The translations under genes and the position numbers were made by a program. From positions 1 to 64,000 of the forward strand of contig JANYGX010000005.1 in NCBI GenBank assembly GCA_025362295.1: a stretch of DNA of 64,000 bases, given 5' to 3'. Shown one piece after another: positions 43,292 to 53,987 of this stretch. The notes beneath the pieces were generated by a model, which saw nothing but the letters and a program-made list of their open reading frames with translations, made no database searches and was not told the origin of the DNA. This stretch comes from Sphingomonadales bacterium. GTDB taxonomy: Bacteria; Pseudomonadota; Alphaproteobacteria; Sphingomonadales; Sphingomonadaceae. Every line of letters begins with the position of its first letter. Position 1 is the first letter of the stretch.

Positions 43292-43738
43292 TCAGCCGAG
43301 TAGCACGTCTCTGGCTTGATTGGCTTTGGCTGCCAGATAGTCGCTCCCGCCCTGATCCGGGTGCATTTGCCCGATAATGCGTTTATGAGCCGCCTTTATA
43401 CTATCGGCATTTGCCCCTTTATCGAGGCCAAGCACAGCAAGCGCTTCCTGCTCGTCCATATCACTGGTTGATTTGATCTGATTTTTCGATTTTTCTATGT
43501 GTGTAAGACGGCTATAACGCTGCCACGCTGTAAATGACCCAGTCCAGCACGGGAGTGCCAGTAAAAGACCAAATGGTTCACGCAAGGCAAAAACAGCGCC
43601 TGCCACGGCAAGTGCCGCAGCCAGGGTCATCAACGAAGACAACAAGCCCGGCGTGGTTGATTGGTCACGCCGCCATAGATTAACGGCTACAAAAGCTCCA
43701 AGACAGGCCAGTAGCCCTATAATGGCAAAGGGCATCAT
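43292..43738 (-). CDS. Membrane-anchored DnaJ-domain protein
   Basis: A 148-residue protein. Two or three membrane segments occupy the first ~75 residues (MPFAIIGLLACLGAFVAVNL and the following hydrophobic stretch). The C-terminal ~55 residues are a J-domain: EALAVLGLDKGANADSIKAA, HKRIIGQMHPDQGGSDYLAA with the HPD triad. The layout resembles the Tim14/Pam18 and DjlC type. The start ATG overlaps the mipZ stop (ATGA), which decides the start and suggests coupling. Confidence 0.85.
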   Translation of the reverse strand: MMPFAIIGLLACLGAFVAVNLWRRDQSTTPGLLSSLMTLAAALAVAGAVFALREPFGLLLALPCWTGSFTAWQRYSRLTHIEKSKNQIKSTSDMDEQEALAVLGLDKGANADSIKAAHKRIIGQMHPDQGGSDYLAAKANQARDVLLG

Positions 43739-44553
43739 GAAGTTTGAGCCATAGCGCTGTGTTCGGTCGCCATACATGGAATTTTCAGAGCCGTCACCAG
43801 ATCACGCAGCTCCTGACGGGCGGCCACATGGCTCATGGTCATACTCTCACCGGTTTTAGCGACGTCTCTGAGATCAATCAAAGTCAGGCCTTTTAGGAAC
43901 ATTTCACGGTAGACAACCCGTTCGGACAGTCCGGGCAACACCCGGAAACCGATTCGTTTGGCAAGTTCAGTCAGTGCCGCACCAACGCGACGCATATTCT
44001 TGGCTTCCAGATGAGACAACCTAGTGCGCAAAACCACCCAGTCCACATTGCCTTTATCCCGGCGAGCCCGCTCCTGACGGCATTTCCAGATTAACTCAGC
44101 ATAAAAGCTGGGCTTGATTACTTTGAATGTTTCGGGATCAATTGTGGCCAACAAATCCAAATCGACAAAGCTGTCATTCATAGGGGTGATAAGGGTATCT
44201 GCATGGCCATGCGCCTCACGGGATAACACTGAATCCCGGCCCGGACAATCGATCACGACCACCTGTGCGACTGACACCTTATCAAAAACAGCTGCAAAAG
44301 CGGCTTTATCTGTGGCTTCATCAATATCCTGAAGCACATCTATGCTCGGTACCAGCAGGTTAAGCCCGTGCTTGACGGCGAACGACTGACGATTCTCGAT
44401 ATAGCGCGCCAATGATTTTTGCCGACCATCCAGATCTATCGCAGCCACGCTCAGGCCAGCCTGCAAAAGGCTGACAATAATATGCATGGCTGTCGTGGAT
44501 TTGCCTGATCCGCCTTTTTCATTGCCGAGCACTATTACATGTGGTTTGATCAT
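43735..44553 (-). CDS. mipZ: MipZ, ParA-family cell-division positioning ATPase
   Basis: A 272-residue protein. The deviant Walker A is VLGNEKGGSGKSTTAMHI, followed by AIDLDGRQKSLARYIENRQS, which is the MipZ-specific form, and VVVIDCPGRDS (Walker B). In Caulobacter MipZ binds ParB near origins and keeps FtsZ at midcell. The gene is divergent from panC, an adjacency common in alphaproteobacteria, and overlaps the DnaJ-like gene by four bases. Confidence 0.93.
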   Translation of the reverse strand: MIKPHVIVLGNEKGGSGKSTTAMHIIVSLLQAGLSVAAIDLDGRQKSLARYIENRQSFAVKHGLNLLVPSIDVLQDIDEATDKAAFAAVFDKVSVAQVVVIDCPGRDSVLSREAHGHADTLITPMNDSFVDLDLLATIDPETFKVIKPSFYAELIWKCRQERARRDKGNVDWVVLRTRLSHLEAKNMRRVGAALTELAKRIGFRVLPGLSERVVYREMFLKGLTLIDLRDVAKTGESMTMSHVAARQELRDLVTALKIPCMATEHSAMAQTS

Positions 44554-44676
44554 AGACTGTATTTCTCCTTAACGCTCTTGATACACTATTGGACTTTTGC
44601 AGGGTGTTCATGGCAGTTCGCTGGTAAGAGATCAATGCCTTCGCCTGTTTCAGTTCTGATGAGAGATAACTAGCCT

Positions 44677-45537
44677 ATGCCACATAACCTAAGCGTTGTT
44701 CGAACAGTTTCGGCCCTGAGACATCAGGTGGATGCCTGGCATGCCGGGGGCCTGAAGATAGGTCTGGTACCAACCATGGGGGCTTTGCATCGTGGGCATC
44801 TGTCGCTTGTGGAATGCGCTCGACAACATGCACAGCGCACCGTCGCCTCAATCTTTATCAATCCGCGCCAGTTTGGGCCGGGAGAAGATATTGCGCGTTA
44901 TCCGCGTGATGAAGATGCTGATATTGCCTTGCTTGCAAGCGCTCACTGCGATCTGGTTTATGCACCGGATGTGAAGACCATGTACCCAGATGGTTTTGGC
45001 ACCACAGTCAGTGTGGCAGGCATGAACGACTTGTGTGGCAAATCACGCCCGGGCCACTTTGACGGCGTTGCAACGATTGTTACAAAACTGCTTCTTCAAA
45101 GCAAAGCCGACGTGGCGGTTTTTGGCGAGAAGGATTTTCAACAACTTACAATGATACGACAGTTGGTGCATGATCTTAATATGGACACGCAGATCGTTGC
45201 TGCACCACTTGTGCGTGACGCGGACGGCATGGCCCTATCGTCGCGCAACACGTATTTATCAACTGCCGAAAGGCACTCTGCTGTGGCGCTGCCCACTGCC
45301 ATGTTTGCCCTCAGGGATGCCTTGCGTGCCGGCGCTGATATTGCTTTTGGTCTGGATGAGGCGAGAGCCGCCATATTGGCTGGCGGCTTTTCAAAAGTGG
45401 AGTATATCACCCTACGCTACGAGCACAATTTGGGTTTGCCCACCGAGACAACGCTAGACTTAAATGCCCCACCCATGAGGTTGCTGGCGGCGGCTTATAT
45501 GGGAACGACACGCTTGATTGATACGATATCAGTTTAG
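44677..45537 (+). CDS. panC: Pantoate-beta-alanine ligase
   Basis: A 286-residue protein. LVPTMGALHRGHLSLVECAR is the nucleotide-binding HIGH-type motif, then SIFINPRQFGPGEDIARYPR, VFGEKDFQQLTMIRQLVHDL and DGMALSSRNTYLS. It joins pantoate and beta-alanine in the last step of pantothenate synthesis. It completes the pathway with panB at 11.2 kb; panE and panD are not visible. Confidence 0.95.
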   Translation: MPHNLSVVRTVSALRHQVDAWHAGGLKIGLVPTMGALHRGHLSLVECARQHAQRTVASIFINPRQFGPGEDIARYPRDEDADIALLASAHCDLVYAPDVKTMYPDGFGTTVSVAGMNDLCGKSRPGHFDGVATIVTKLLLQSKADVAVFGEKDFQQLTMIRQLVHDLNMDTQIVAAPLVRDADGMALSSRNTYLSTAERHSAVALPTAMFALRDALRAGADIAFGLDEARAAILAGGFSKVEYITLRYEHNLGLPTETTLDLNAPPMRLLAAAYMGTTRLIDTISV

Positions 45538-45601
45538 AATATTTTTTTACTTCTCTCCCGCAATGGAAGAGTAAATTATATCTCGCGGTAAAGTGCTTTA
45601 A

Positions 45602-46333
45602 CTAACCACCATGGAAGACCTGCGCCACGAGCGCTGAACCACCACCTGCAGGATCGTTGCGCACAGCTTGCTCTTCATTTGCCATGGCAGAAAAAATACC
45701 ATCAAGGGCTTTGGAGCTGATGAAACCACTGACATCGCCAGTGGCAAAGGGTGACGCACCCGCTTGGCCGCCACCACTAAATCCTTGAGCGAGTGACATG
45801 GCCTGGCCCACAAGACCAAGACCACCGTTTTCATTGAGTGCATTGGTGACCAGTGGCTTGAACTGTGCAAGCAATTGCGTGCTCAGTGTCGACTTCAGGA
45901 ATTGCGTTGCGGCTGTTGGTCCGCCCTTGATAATAGCATTTGCATCCGCTGGGCTAAGCGATGAAATCGCCGAATTCAGCATTGGCGTGAGCCGTGTTGT
46001 TGCCACCTCGGCCACAGTATTAAACTGCTTCTCAATATTTTTTGTAATGCCCATTTGATTGAGCAGTGCCATTAACGGTGCAGCGGTTGCCGATGGGATG
46101 CCAATGCGCGCCAGCGCATTGTTCATGAAGCCGCCGGATTTTCCAAGATTGCCCAGTGCACGCGCGGCAACAATAGTAAGCAATTGCCTAATGGCGCCAA
46201 TCAAATCAAGCGGGTTGTTTGTTTTACCACCAAGCGCACCCAAACCGCCTTGCTGAGATGCGCACGCCCCCAAAACAAGTAGGGTAGCCGTGCCAGTTGC
46301 CAATTGAGCCAGAACCGTTCTACGTTGCAGCAT
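45602..46333 (-). CDS. DUF4197 family lipoprotein
   Basis: A 243-residue protein. MLQRRTVLAQLATGTATLLV is a leader with twin arginines, ending at LVLGACAS, a good lipobox, so it may be a Tat-exported lipoprotein. The body has the DUF4197 pattern: GFMNNALARIGIPS, MALLNQMGITKNIEKQFNTV, SPADANAIIKGGPTAATQFL and ISSKALDGIFSAMANEE near the end. No function is established. ATG 46331-46333 is supported by GGGGAG upstream. Confidence 0.85.
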   Translation of the reverse strand: MLQRRTVLAQLATGTATLLVLGACASQQGGLGALGGKTNNPLDLIGAIRQLLTIVAARALGNLGKSGGFMNNALARIGIPSATAAPLMALLNQMGITKNIEKQFNTVAEVATTRLTPMLNSAISSLSPADANAIIKGGPTAATQFLKSTLSTQLLAQFKPLVTNALNENGGLGLVGQAMSLAQGFSGGGQAGASPFATGDVSGFISSKALDGIFSAMANEEQAVRNDPAGGGSALVAQVFHGG

Positions 46334-46429
46334 AATGTATCTCCCCGAATTCATATCTTATTTGTAACAATTACTTATCATAGACTCGGCTTTGCGCAAG
46401 CTCTTATTTTACATAGAGAAAGGTCAGGA

Positions 46430-47206
46430 ATGCAGCCTTATTTACAAGTCGCCGCCACTGTAGCTGCTGGTTTTGCGGCAGGGCTTGTCAATGCTGTCGC
46501 TGGTGGCGGAACCCTGATTTCGTTTCCACTGCTGACTTTGCTTGGTTTGCCACCATTGACTGCAAATATTACCAACAATGTTGCATCCTGTGCCGGATAT
46601 CTGGGTGGTAGCTATGCGCAGCGTCATGACCTCGCGAGGCTTGCGGACAGTTACAAACCGATCTGTATCACCGGGGCTTTGGGTGGTTTGGCGGGGGCCG
46701 TGTTGTTGCTATACTCGCCAGAAAAGGTATTTGAGTCCTTGGTACCATTCATGATTTTGGCAGCCTGTGTGTTGCTGATTTTCCAGAATGCACTGCGCGG
46801 CGCCATTGTTCATTATCAATCCCATCATGATGGCACATCGGGTTTTGGACAGCTGGCCGGCATTTTTATGACAGCGGTTTATGGTGGTTATTTCGGCGCG
46901 GGCCTCAGCATCATGCTGCTCAGCGTGCTGGCGCTGGCGCGCAGCGACGGGCTTGTACTGTTAAACGCACTGAAACAACTTCTGGCACTGGTCATTTGCT
47001 TGATGTCAGCCATTGTGTTTCTGTTTTCCGGACACATCGCATGGTTGTCCGCAACCGCTTTGGCCGTCGGCTTTCTGGGAGGCGGGCACACCGGCGGTCG
47101 CATTGCCAGCAGATTATCCGCTGGGCGATTGCGTCAGCTCGTCGTCATCTTTGGACTGACAATGGCCGCTAAATATTTTTTAGCCCTTTACGGCACACGC
47201 CCATAG
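46430..47206 (+). CDS. TauE/SafE family sulfite/anion exporter-like permease
   Basis: A 258-residue protein with about eight membrane segments. GFAAGLVNAVAGGGTLISFP and LPPLTANITNNVASCAGYLGG in the first half and GIFMTAVYGGYFGAGLSIML in the second are the family's paired repeats. Substrates may be sulfite, sulfoacetate or other small anions. ATG 46430 has AGG seven bases upstream. It overlaps manC by 19 bases tail to tail. Confidence 0.88.
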   Translation: MQPYLQVAATVAAGFAAGLVNAVAGGGTLISFPLLTLLGLPPLTANITNNVASCAGYLGGSYAQRHDLARLADSYKPICITGALGGLAGAVLLLYSPEKVFESLVPFMILAACVLLIFQNALRGAIVHYQSHHDGTSGFGQLAGIFMTAVYGGYFGAGLSIMLLSVLALARSDGLVLLNALKQLLALVICLMSAIVFLFSGHIAWLSATALAVGFLGGGHTGGRIASRLSAGRLRQLVVIFGLTMAAKYFLALYGTRP

Positions 47207-48636
47207 CTGTCCTCAAACCGCACGATATCGTCTTCGCCCAGATATGGTCCACACTGAACTTCAATCAGGTCAAGCGGCATATGGCCAGGGTTTTCCAACC
47301 GGTGGACTGTCCCGACCGGAATGTAGGTGGACTGGTTTTCCTGTAGCAGAAAAACGTCTTCACCAAGCGTAACTTTAGCCGTGCCACGGACGACAACCCA
47401 ATGCTCGGAACGGTGATGGTGCATCTGGAGAGAAAGCTTTGCACCGGGATTGACCACAATGCGCTTGGTCTGAAATCGTTCTCCCAAATCAGTTGTCTGG
47501 TACGTGCCCCATGGCCGGTGTACGACCGAGTGAAATTTATGGAGTTCCCGACCATCCGCTTTCAGGGCATCGACCGCCAGCTTGACATCTTGCGCACGCT
47601 CGCGTGGTGCCACCAGTACGGCATCGCGCGTGGCAACTATAATCATATCCTTAAGGCCAATGGCGGCGACTGTCGCGCCGTCTTCCGAACGCATCAGGCT
47701 GTTCTGGCAGTCAATGGCTTTTATGTCGCCAACACTGAGATTACCCGCAGCGTCCTTGGTGCCGATATCCCAAAGCGAATCCCACGATCCAACGTCTGAC
47801 CAACCCATATCAACGGGCACAACACAAGCTTTGTCTGTTTTTTCCATAACGGCATAATCAATTGAGATATTGGGCGAACCTTTAAACTCTAACGCAGCAG
47901 GTCGAATAAAGTTTCCATCGGTGCTGGCGTTTTCCATAGCGTGCCCTACAGCCTTGGCCACGGCTGATGCATGGTGCGTTAAGGCAGCAAGATACGCCCT
48001 GGCACCAAGCAGGAATATACCGCTGTTCCATACATAGCTGCCATCAACCACATAACCGGTTGCCGTTGCCATATCCGGTTTTTCAACAAAGCGCAGAACG
48101 GTTTTCACGCCGTTGGTGGCTGGCATGTCACTACCCATCTGGATATAACCATACCCGGTTTGCGGGCTGCTCGGGGTGATGCCAAAGGTGGCCAGATTGC
48201 CTGCTATAACCGCCGGTAAGGCGGCATCTATGGCCGCCTGAAAAGCCGCCGGTCTGGTGATGACGTGATCGGACGGCATCACCAGCATAATGGCTTCCGG
48301 GTCTTTTTTGACCAGCCATTCAGCAGCCGTGGCAATAGCTGCCGCTGTATTGCGCCCTTCAGGCTCAAGAATGATGGCTGCTGGTGGCAGCTTGCAAGCA
48401 TCAAGTTGCCGCTCAATCAGAAACCGGTGATCTTCCCCTGCCACCACAATGGGCTCATGATACCGATCCGCATCAGCGGCCCGCAGTGCGGTGACCTGCA
48501 GCATGGTTTCTTCCTGCGCCAAAGGCAGCAACTGCTTGGGATAGAGTGTGCGGGATAGCGGCCAGAGCCGGGTTCCAGACCCGCCGGAAAGCAGCACTGG
48601 CCAGATACGGGGGTGTGATGCAACAGGGTTATTCAT
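47188..48636 (-). CDS. Bifunctional mannose-1-phosphate guanylyltransferase/mannose-6-phosphate isomerase
   Basis: A 482-residue type II PMI. The nucleotidyltransferase part begins VLLSGGSGTRLWPLSRTLYP KQ and includes VMPSDHVI and FVEKPD. The C-terminal cupin has RPWGTYQTTD, RFQTKRIVVNPGAKLSLQMH and HHRSEHWVVVRGTAKVTLGE. It makes GDP-mannose for polysaccharides; the EPS locus is 8 kb to the left, so mannose or a derivative may be in that polymer. Gene name manC or algA depends on the species. Confidence 0.93.
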   Translation of the reverse strand: MNNPVASHPRIWPVLLSGGSGTRLWPLSRTLYPKQLLPLAQEETMLQVTALRAADADRYHEPIVVAGEDHRFLIERQLDACKLPPAAIILEPEGRNTAAAIATAAEWLVKKDPEAIMLVMPSDHVITRPAAFQAAIDAALPAVIAGNLATFGITPSSPQTGYGYIQMGSDMPATNGVKTVLRFVEKPDMATATGYVVDGSYVWNSGIFLLGARAYLAALTHHASAVAKAVGHAMENASTDGNFIRPAALEFKGSPNISIDYAVMEKTDKACVVPVDMGWSDVGSWDSLWDIGTKDAAGNLSVGDIKAIDCQNSLMRSEDGATVAAIGLKDMIIVATRDAVLVAPRERAQDVKLAVDALKADGRELHKFHSVVHRPWGTYQTTDLGERFQTKRIVVNPGAKLSLQMHHHRSEHWVVVRGTAKVTLGEDVFLLQENQSTYIPVGTVHRLENPGHMPLDLIEVQCGPYLGEDDIVRFEDSYGRVP

Positions 48637-48711
48637 AAACGATTTCTGTAATTTACTAAAATTATAAAGATTACGTGTGTGACATATGTATTAAAGCAAC
48701 GTTTGCCAATA

Positions 48712-49188
48712 TCAAATATCTTTGGCCAAAAATCTGACTGATTTCTCCGCATGTGCCAATCTTGCCTGACCAACTTCAACAAACCCCAAGCGATTATGAA
48801 AAGCATCGGATGCCGGGTTTGGCGGATCGCTGTTAACCTCACAGGTGATCATGGTATGCCCGCTTGATGCCGCCTTTTCAGATAACCCTGCATAAAAACG
48901 TCCGGCAAGACCTTTGCCGCGTGCCGCTGGCGAGACCACAACCCTGTCAATATAAACAAACCGCTGATAGCGTGCCTTGAACCACAGAAAATTAAAACTG
49001 TCATAATCAGCATACTGATCAAAACACATCAGGAATCCCGATGCATCAGGTGCAGTACAGCTGTAAAACGATATTGCCAGCAATTGCCCAAGCCGTTCGA
49101 GCGTCAATTTTGATAATTCAACAGCATGCGCATTGTTGAGGGATAAAAGTGCGGGCATGTTAGATTGCAGAATGTGCCTCATACTCAT
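48712..49188 (-). CDS. GNAT family N-acetyltransferase
   Basis: A 158-residue single GNAT domain. The acetyl-CoA site is IDRVVVSPAARGKGLAGRFY, followed by ITCEVNSDPPNPASDAFHNR and LGFVEVGQA. The substrate is unknown; the PNPASDAFHNRLGF style is seen in uncharacterised cytosolic acetyltransferases. Stand-alone gene upstream of the manC gene on the same strand. Confidence 0.88.
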   Translation of the reverse strand: MSMRHILQSNMPALLSLNNAHAVELSKLTLERLGQLLAISFYSCTAPDASGFLMCFDQYADYDSFNFLWFKARYQRFVYIDRVVVSPAARGKGLAGRFYAGLSEKAASSGHTMITCEVNSDPPNPASDAFHNRLGFVEVGQARLAHAEKSVRFLAKDI

Positions 49189-49229
49189 AACCTCATTGTA
49201 TAACTGAATTTAATCTATAAAAGCATGTT

Positions 49230-49898
49230 ATGTTCCATGTATATACCAAAACCAGCGGCATTACCTCTGCTGAAGGCTTGTGGCCGATATTAATGGCCAT
49301 TTTCACGATGGCTGCCGTACATTTTGTGCTGCCATCAAACTTGCGCGCTGGGCCAGCGTGGTTGCAGATGTCTGTGCAGATAGCGCTTGTTATGCTCCTC
49401 GTCATTGCCCGAAAACAACGCAACCATAAATTGATGCACTGGTTTGGTGGCGCCACGCTGAGTGTGTCTACACTTACTCTGGTTTATTCGCTCAGCAGCA
49501 TGTTCATTCTGCTGGCCGAAAAAAAAATTGAAGCCCCTGTGCTGCTGCGCTCAGGGGCGCTGCTCTGGATCAACACCGTGCTGTTGTTTGCCGCCTGGTA
49601 CTGGCGACTCGATGGCGGCGGGGCGCACCAGCGTTTTCAGCATGTGACGCACCGGCAGGGTGCCTTTCTGTTCCCGCAAATGACCCTTGATACCGAAACA
49701 TTGCAGCGGCTAGGCATCAAAAGCTGGCATCCTATTTTTATCGATTACCTGTTTATCGCCTTTACCAACAGCACGGCGTTTTCGCCGACTGATGTGCTGC
49801 CGCATTCACGCTGGGCCAAAGTGCTGATGATGATACAATCGCTTATTTCCCTGATCATAGTGGCCGTTCTGGCTGCTCGTGCTATTAATATTTTATAA
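49230..49898 (+). CDS. Integral membrane protein resembling ion-channel-like/DUF1345 proteins
   Basis: A 222-residue protein with about five membrane segments. The most distinctive part is the C-terminal WHPIFIDYLFIAFTNSTAFS, PTDVLPHSRWAKVLMMIQSL and a final helix. Such DYLYLAFT-TATAFSPTD-type segments look like a pore loop, hence the frequent channel label, but transport is unproven. It starts the co-directed run that continues with patatin, adc and hbd, 16 bases before the patatin start. Confidence 0.6.
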   Translation: MFHVYTKTSGITSAEGLWPILMAIFTMAAVHFVLPSNLRAGPAWLQMSVQIALVMLLVIARKQRNHKLMHWFGGATLSVSTLTLVYSLSSMFILLAEKKIEAPVLLRSGALLWINTVLLFAAWYWRLDGGGAHQRFQHVTHRQGAFLFPQMTLDTETLQRLGIKSWHPIFIDYLFIAFTNSTAFSPTDVLPHSRWAKVLMMIQSLISLIIVAVLAARAINIL

Positions 49899-49914
49899 AA
49901 CTGGAACGCCGCAC

Positions 49915-51039
49915 ATGCTGAAACAAAATATAGCGCTTATCCTGCAAGGCGGTGGTGCTCTGGGCTCATATCAGGCCGGGGTTTATGAGCAGTTGCATCT
50001 TGATTTTCCTAACATTGGCTGGGTGATCGGCACATCAATCGGTGCCATTAATGGTGCGCTTATCGCCGGCAATCCACCAGAGACACGGCTCAAGCAACTG
50101 CACGGATTCTGGGCCGCGATCACCAACGATCCGCCCGACAGCCTGAGTGAATTTATGGGTTTTATGCCGTGGATGGAAATGTGGCAGCAATCATCGGAAA
50201 CCGTGCGCATCATCACCCAAGGCATCCCAGGGTTTTTTAAGCCGCGCGGCATGGCAGCACTGGATATTCATGCCCCGGTTCATATTGAGGAGGCTGGTTT
50301 TTACAACCTGTCGCCGCTGCGCCAGTCGCTGGAAAAATTTGTTGATTTTGATTATCTGAACAAAGGTCACACGCGCCTTTCCGTATGTGCTGTCGATGTG
50401 GAAACCTCGCATATGATGGTGTTCGACAATCGTGGTGACTACACCATGGGGCCAGAGCATATCATGGCCAGTGGTGCGCTGCCGCCGGGGTTTCCACCGG
50501 TGGTGATTGCTGGCCGTGCCTATTGGGACGGCGGTATATTTTCGAACACGCCGCTTGAAGTTTTCCTCTCGGAAACTGAAAAACAGGATGCGTTGTGTTT
50601 CATGGTGGATTTGTGGGACCCGACAGAAGCTCTGCCGCGCACGATTGCCGAGGTGAGTGCGCGGGCCAAGACCGTGCAATATGCCAGTCGCGCCAAAGAG
50701 CAATTGATGATGCGCAAACGCCATCAGGATTTGCAGCGCGCCATTCGCGTGCTGGTCGATGAACTGCCAGCAGAGGCGCGCAAGCGAAAAGATTTGCAGG
50801 GCATTATTGAAATGGGCTGCGATCACACAATCAGCGTTGTACAGCTGATCATGAAATCCTTGCCCGGTGATGATTTTTTCAAGGACATTGATTTCAGCTC
50901 GGAGACCATAACAGCACGGTGGAATGCAGGGATGGAAGACGCCCGGCGCGCGCTGAAGCATCAGGCATGGTTGAAACCATTACCACCGCATGCTGGTTTG
51001 GTCTTGCATGAATTACAACAGGAAGACACCCAATCATGA
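49915..51039 (+). CDS. Patatin-like phospholipase/esterase
   Basis: A 374-residue alpha/beta acyl hydrolase. The oxyanion motif is [14 protein letters not shown], the serine nucleophile is in [12 protein letters not shown] (GxSxG), and the catalytic Asp is in [17 protein letters not shown]3734-like C-terminal region (about 265-350) follows. Patatins of this type sit beside acetoacetate decarboxylase and 3-hydroxybutyrate dehydrogenase in many alphaproteobacteria. They may hydrolyse PHA oligomers or membrane lipids; not decided. Overlaps adc by four bases. Confidence 0.88.
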   Translation: MLKQNIALILQGGGALGSYQAGVYEQLHLDFPNIGWVIGTSIGAINGALIAGNPPETRLKQLHGFWAAITNDPPDSLSEFMGFMPWMEMWQQSSETVRIITQGIPGFFKPRGMAALDIHAPVHIEEAGFYNLSPLRQSLEKFVDFDYLNKGHTRLSVCAVDVETSHMMVFDNRGDYTMGPEHIMASGALPPGFPPVVIAGRAYWDGGIFSNTPLEVFLSETEKQDALCFMVDLWDPTEALPRTIAEVSARAKTVQYASRAKEQLMMRKRHQDLQRAIRVLVDELPAEARKRKDLQGIIEMGCDHTISVVQLIMKSLPGDDFFKDIDFSSETITARWNAGMEDARRALKHQAWLKPLPPHAGLVLHELQQEDTQS

Positions 51040-51782
51040 CTGAAGATGAAATCCGCCAGAATGCCTTTGCCATGCCAATGTATAATCCGGCCTACCCACC
51101 GGGGCCATACCGGTTTGTGGATCGTGAATATCTCATCATCACCTACCGCACCGATCCGGTGATACTTCAAAAAATTATTCCGGCACCTCTTAAAATGGCG
51201 GAGCCGGTGGTGAAGTTTGAGTTTATCAAAATGCCGAATTCAACCGGCTTTGGTGATTATACAGAATCTGGTCAGGTTATCCCGGTGACCTTTAATGGTG
51301 TTGCTGGTGGTTATGTGCACAGCATGTATCTTGATGATCATCCACCGATTGCCGCCGGTCGCGAGCTGTGGGGTTTTCCAAAAAAACTCGGCAACCCAGA
51401 ACTGAAAGTGCACAAGGATACACTGGTCGGCACGCTCGATTACAGCGATGTGCGGGTGGCGACCGGCACGATGGGTTTCAAGCACAGGGCGCTAGACCAA
51501 AGCGTTGTCAAAACATCTCTGGAAGCACCCGCATTTTTATTGAAAATCATTCCGCATGTTGACGGTACAGCTCGAATTTGTGAGCTTGTTCAATACGCCC
51601 TCACAGATGTGACCGTTAAAGGCGCATGGACAGGTCCCGGCGCGCTCAACCTGTTTGATCACGCACTTGCCCCGGTGTTTGATTTGCCGGTGCTTGAAGT
51701 ACTATCGACTGTACATATCATTGCTGATCTCACCCTCCCGCTTGGTCATGTGGTGCATGACTATCTTAACATTGTAAAATAA
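51036..51782 (+). CDS. adc: Acetoacetate decarboxylase family protein
   Basis: A 248-residue protein. [20 protein letters not shown] holds the catalytic Lys (Schiff base) in the position of Clostridium Lys115, and [20 protein letters not shown] is the usual start. It converts acetoacetate to acetone and CO2, or acts on a related 3-oxoacid. It overlaps the patatin stop (ATGA) and is followed after 12 bases by hbd, whose product is acetoacetate. Confidence 0.88.
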   Translation: MTEDEIRQNAFAMPMYNPAYPPGPYRFVDREYLIITYRTDPVILQKIIPAPLKMAEPVVKFEFIKMPNSTGFGDYTESGQVIPVTFNGVAGGYVHSMYLDDHPPIAAGRELWGFPKKLGNPELKVHKDTLVGTLDYSDVRVATGTMGFKHRALDQSVVKTSLEAPAFLLKIIPHVDGTARICELVQYALTDVTVKGAWTGPGALNLFDHALAPVFDLPVLEVLSTVHIIADLTLPLGHVVHDYLNIVK

Positions 51783-51794
51783 GGAAAACATAGC

Positions 51795-52577
51795 ATGCAA
51801 CTCAAAGATAAAGTCGCCATCATCACCGGTGCTGCCAGTGGCATAGGCAAAGAAATCGCATTCGAATATTCAAGAGAAGGCGCAAAAATTGTTATTGCTG
51901 ATCTTAACCTGGAGGCTGCAACGGCAGCCGCCAAGGAAATTTCTGATGCCGGTGGCACGGCAATGGCTGTGGCGATGAATGTGACTGATGAGGCGCAAGT
52001 CGATAAGGGCGTTGCCGATGCGGTTGCCGCCTACGGTGGTGTAGATGTGCTGATCAGCAATGCCGGTATTCAGATAGTGCATCCACTGGTGGATTTTCCA
52101 TTTGAGGACTGGAAGAAGCTGATGGCTATTCATGCAGACGGCGCTTTTCTCACGGCTCGCGCCTGTATGCGCGCGATGATCAAGCAAGGCAAAGGTGGCA
52201 CAATCCTATTCATGGGCTCTGTGCATAGCTATGAAGCCTCCCCGCTGAAAGCGGCCTATGTCACCGCCAAGCACGGCCTTGTCGGCCTTGCCAAGGTGAT
52301 CGCCAAAGAGGGCGCGAAGGATCACATCCGCGCCAACGTGATTTGCCCCGGCTTCGTGCGCACGCCGTTGGTGGACAAGCAAATTCCCGAGCAAGCTAAA
52401 GCGCTTGGCATTTCAGAAGCTGATGTGATTAAAAACGTCATGCTGAAGGAAACCGTTGATGGCGAATTCACCACGGTGGCCGATGTCGCGCAAACAGCCA
52501 TTTTTCTCGCGGCGTTCCCGAGCTCAGCACTCACTGGCCAGTCGATAATTGTCAGCCACGGCTGGTGCATGAAATAA
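51795..52577 (+). CDS. 3-hydroxybutyrate dehydrogenase
   Basis: A 260-residue SDR. Cofactor motif [22 protein letters not shown], catalytic [20 protein letters not shown] (Y-x-x-x-K) and the family-typical [11 protein letters not shown] and [20 protein letters not shown]. It oxidises (R)-3-hydroxybutyrate to acetoacetate with NAD+, in PHB breakdown. Its stop TAA overlaps the betB start by one base (TAATG). Confidence 0.9.
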   Translation: MQLKDKVAIITGAASGIGKEIAFEYSREGAKIVIADLNLEAATAAAKEISDAGGTAMAVAMNVTDEAQVDKGVADAVAAYGGVDVLISNAGIQIVHPLVDFPFEDWKKLMAIHADGAFLTARACMRAMIKQGKGGTILFMGSVHSYEASPLKAAYVTAKHGLVGLAKVIAKEGAKDHIRANVICPGFVRTPLVDKQIPEQAKALGISEADVIKNVMLKETVDGEFTTVADVAQTAIFLAAFPSSALTGQSIIVSHGWCMK

Positions 52578-53986
52578 TGGCAGCGACATTCGAGTCGATC
52601 AATCCGGCAACCAGCGAGTTGCTGGCGACACTGGCTGTCGCTGATGCAAGCGCAATTGATGCAGCAGTCACGCGCGCGGCGGCGGCACAAAAACTTTGGG
52701 CGGCAATGCCGGGTGTCGAGCGGGGTCGCATTCTGCGCCGTGCGGCTGATCTGCTTCGTGCCAACAATAACGTCCTGGCCAGGCTGGAAACGCAAGATAC
52801 CGGCAAACCGATTCAGGAAACGTCGGTGGTGGACGTGATCTCCGGTGCCGATTGCCTTGAATATTATGCAGGCTTGGCAGCGACTATAGCGGGCCAGCAT
52901 ATTGATCTTGGCCCCAGTGCCTTTGGCTACACACGGCGCGAACCGCTTGGTGTTGTGTGCGGCATTGGCGCTTGGAATTACCCGCTGCAAATCGCCTGCT
53001 GGAAATCAGCCCCAGCGCTTGCCTGCGGTAATGCGATGATTTTCAAGCCGGCTGAACTGACTCCGCTAACGGCCATAAGGCTCGAAGAGATTTACCGTGA
53101 GGCTGGCTTGCCAGACGGCGTGTTCAGTGTTGTGCAGGGAGCCGCAGAAACCGGCAGGCTGCTCACACGTCATCCAGATATTCGCAAGATATCGCTGACC
53201 GGTGAGGTGGGCACGGGCATCAAGGTTATGACAGATGCCGCTGCCACTCTCAAACACGTGACGCTTGAACTGGGTGGTAAATCACCGCTGATTGTTTTTG
53301 AAGATGCAGCACTCGATAACGCGGTCTCTGGTGCCATGCTGGCGAATTTTTATTCAGCTGGTGAAGTGTGTTCCAATGCGACCCGGGTGTTTGTTCACCG
53401 GAGCATATATGATGTGTTTATCGAGAAGCTGCGCCTGCGGGTCGGCACAATGAGAATAGGCGATCCGCTTGATCCGGAAACCCAGGTGGGCGCATTGATA
53501 TCCGAACAGCATATGCACAAAGTCCTTAAGTATATTGAAACCGGAAAAAAGCAGGGTGCAAGGCTGGTTATTGGCGGCAATCGTGTCGTTCATAGCAAAA
53601 TGAACAAAGGCTTTTTCGTCGAACCAACAGTTTTTGCCGATTGCCGTGATGACATGAGCGTTGTGCAGGAAGAAATTTTTGGCCCGGTAATGTGCGTGCT
53701 GGTTTTTGATAGCGAGCAAGAGGTTGTGCGCCGTGCCAATGATACGCTTTATGGCCTGGCCGCTGGTGTGTTCACGCAAGATATCACACGCGCACACCGC
53801 GTGGTGGCACAACTGGAAGCGGGCACCTGCTGGATCAACCACTACAACATCACGCCGGTAGAATTACCATTTGGTGGCAACAAACTCTCCGGTATAGGTC
53901 GTGAAAATGGTATTGCGGCCATCGAACATTATACGCAGCTGAAATCAGTTTATGTGGCACTGACAGATATCGAAGCCCCGTATTGA
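52577..53986 (+). CDS. betB: Betaine aldehyde dehydrogenase
   Basis: A 469-residue aldehyde dehydrogenase. Conserved pieces are [50 protein letters not shown] (general-base Glu) and [15 protein letters not shown] (catalytic Cys). [20 protein letters not shown] is the BetB form of the C-terminal region. It oxidises betaine aldehyde to glycine betaine. It starts inside the hbd stop and is followed one base later by betA. The ATG 52577 start was preferred to the earlier in-frame Met at 52565. Confidence 0.93.
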   Translation: MAATFESINPATSELLATLAVADASAIDAAVTRAAAAQKLWAAMPGVERGRILRRAADLLRANNNVLARLETQDTGKPIQETSVVDVISGADCLEYYAGLAATIAGQHIDLGPSAFGYTRREPLGVVCGIGAWNYPLQIACWKSAPALACGNAMIFKPAELTPLTAIRLEEIYREAGLPDGVFSVVQGAAETGRLLTRHPDIRKISLTGEVGTGIKVMTDAAATLKHVTLELGGKSPLIVFEDAALDNAVSGAMLANFYSAGEVCSNATRVFVHRSIYDVFIEKLRLRVGTMRIGDPLDPETQVGALISEQHMHKVLKYIETGKKQGARLVIGGNRVVHSKMNKGFFVEPTVFADCRDDMSVVQEEIFGPVMCVLVFDSEQEVVRRANDTLYGLAAGVFTQDITRAHRVVAQLEAGTCWINHYNITPVELPFGGNKLSGIGRENGIAAIEHYTQLKSVYVALTDIEAPY

Positions 53987-53987
53987 A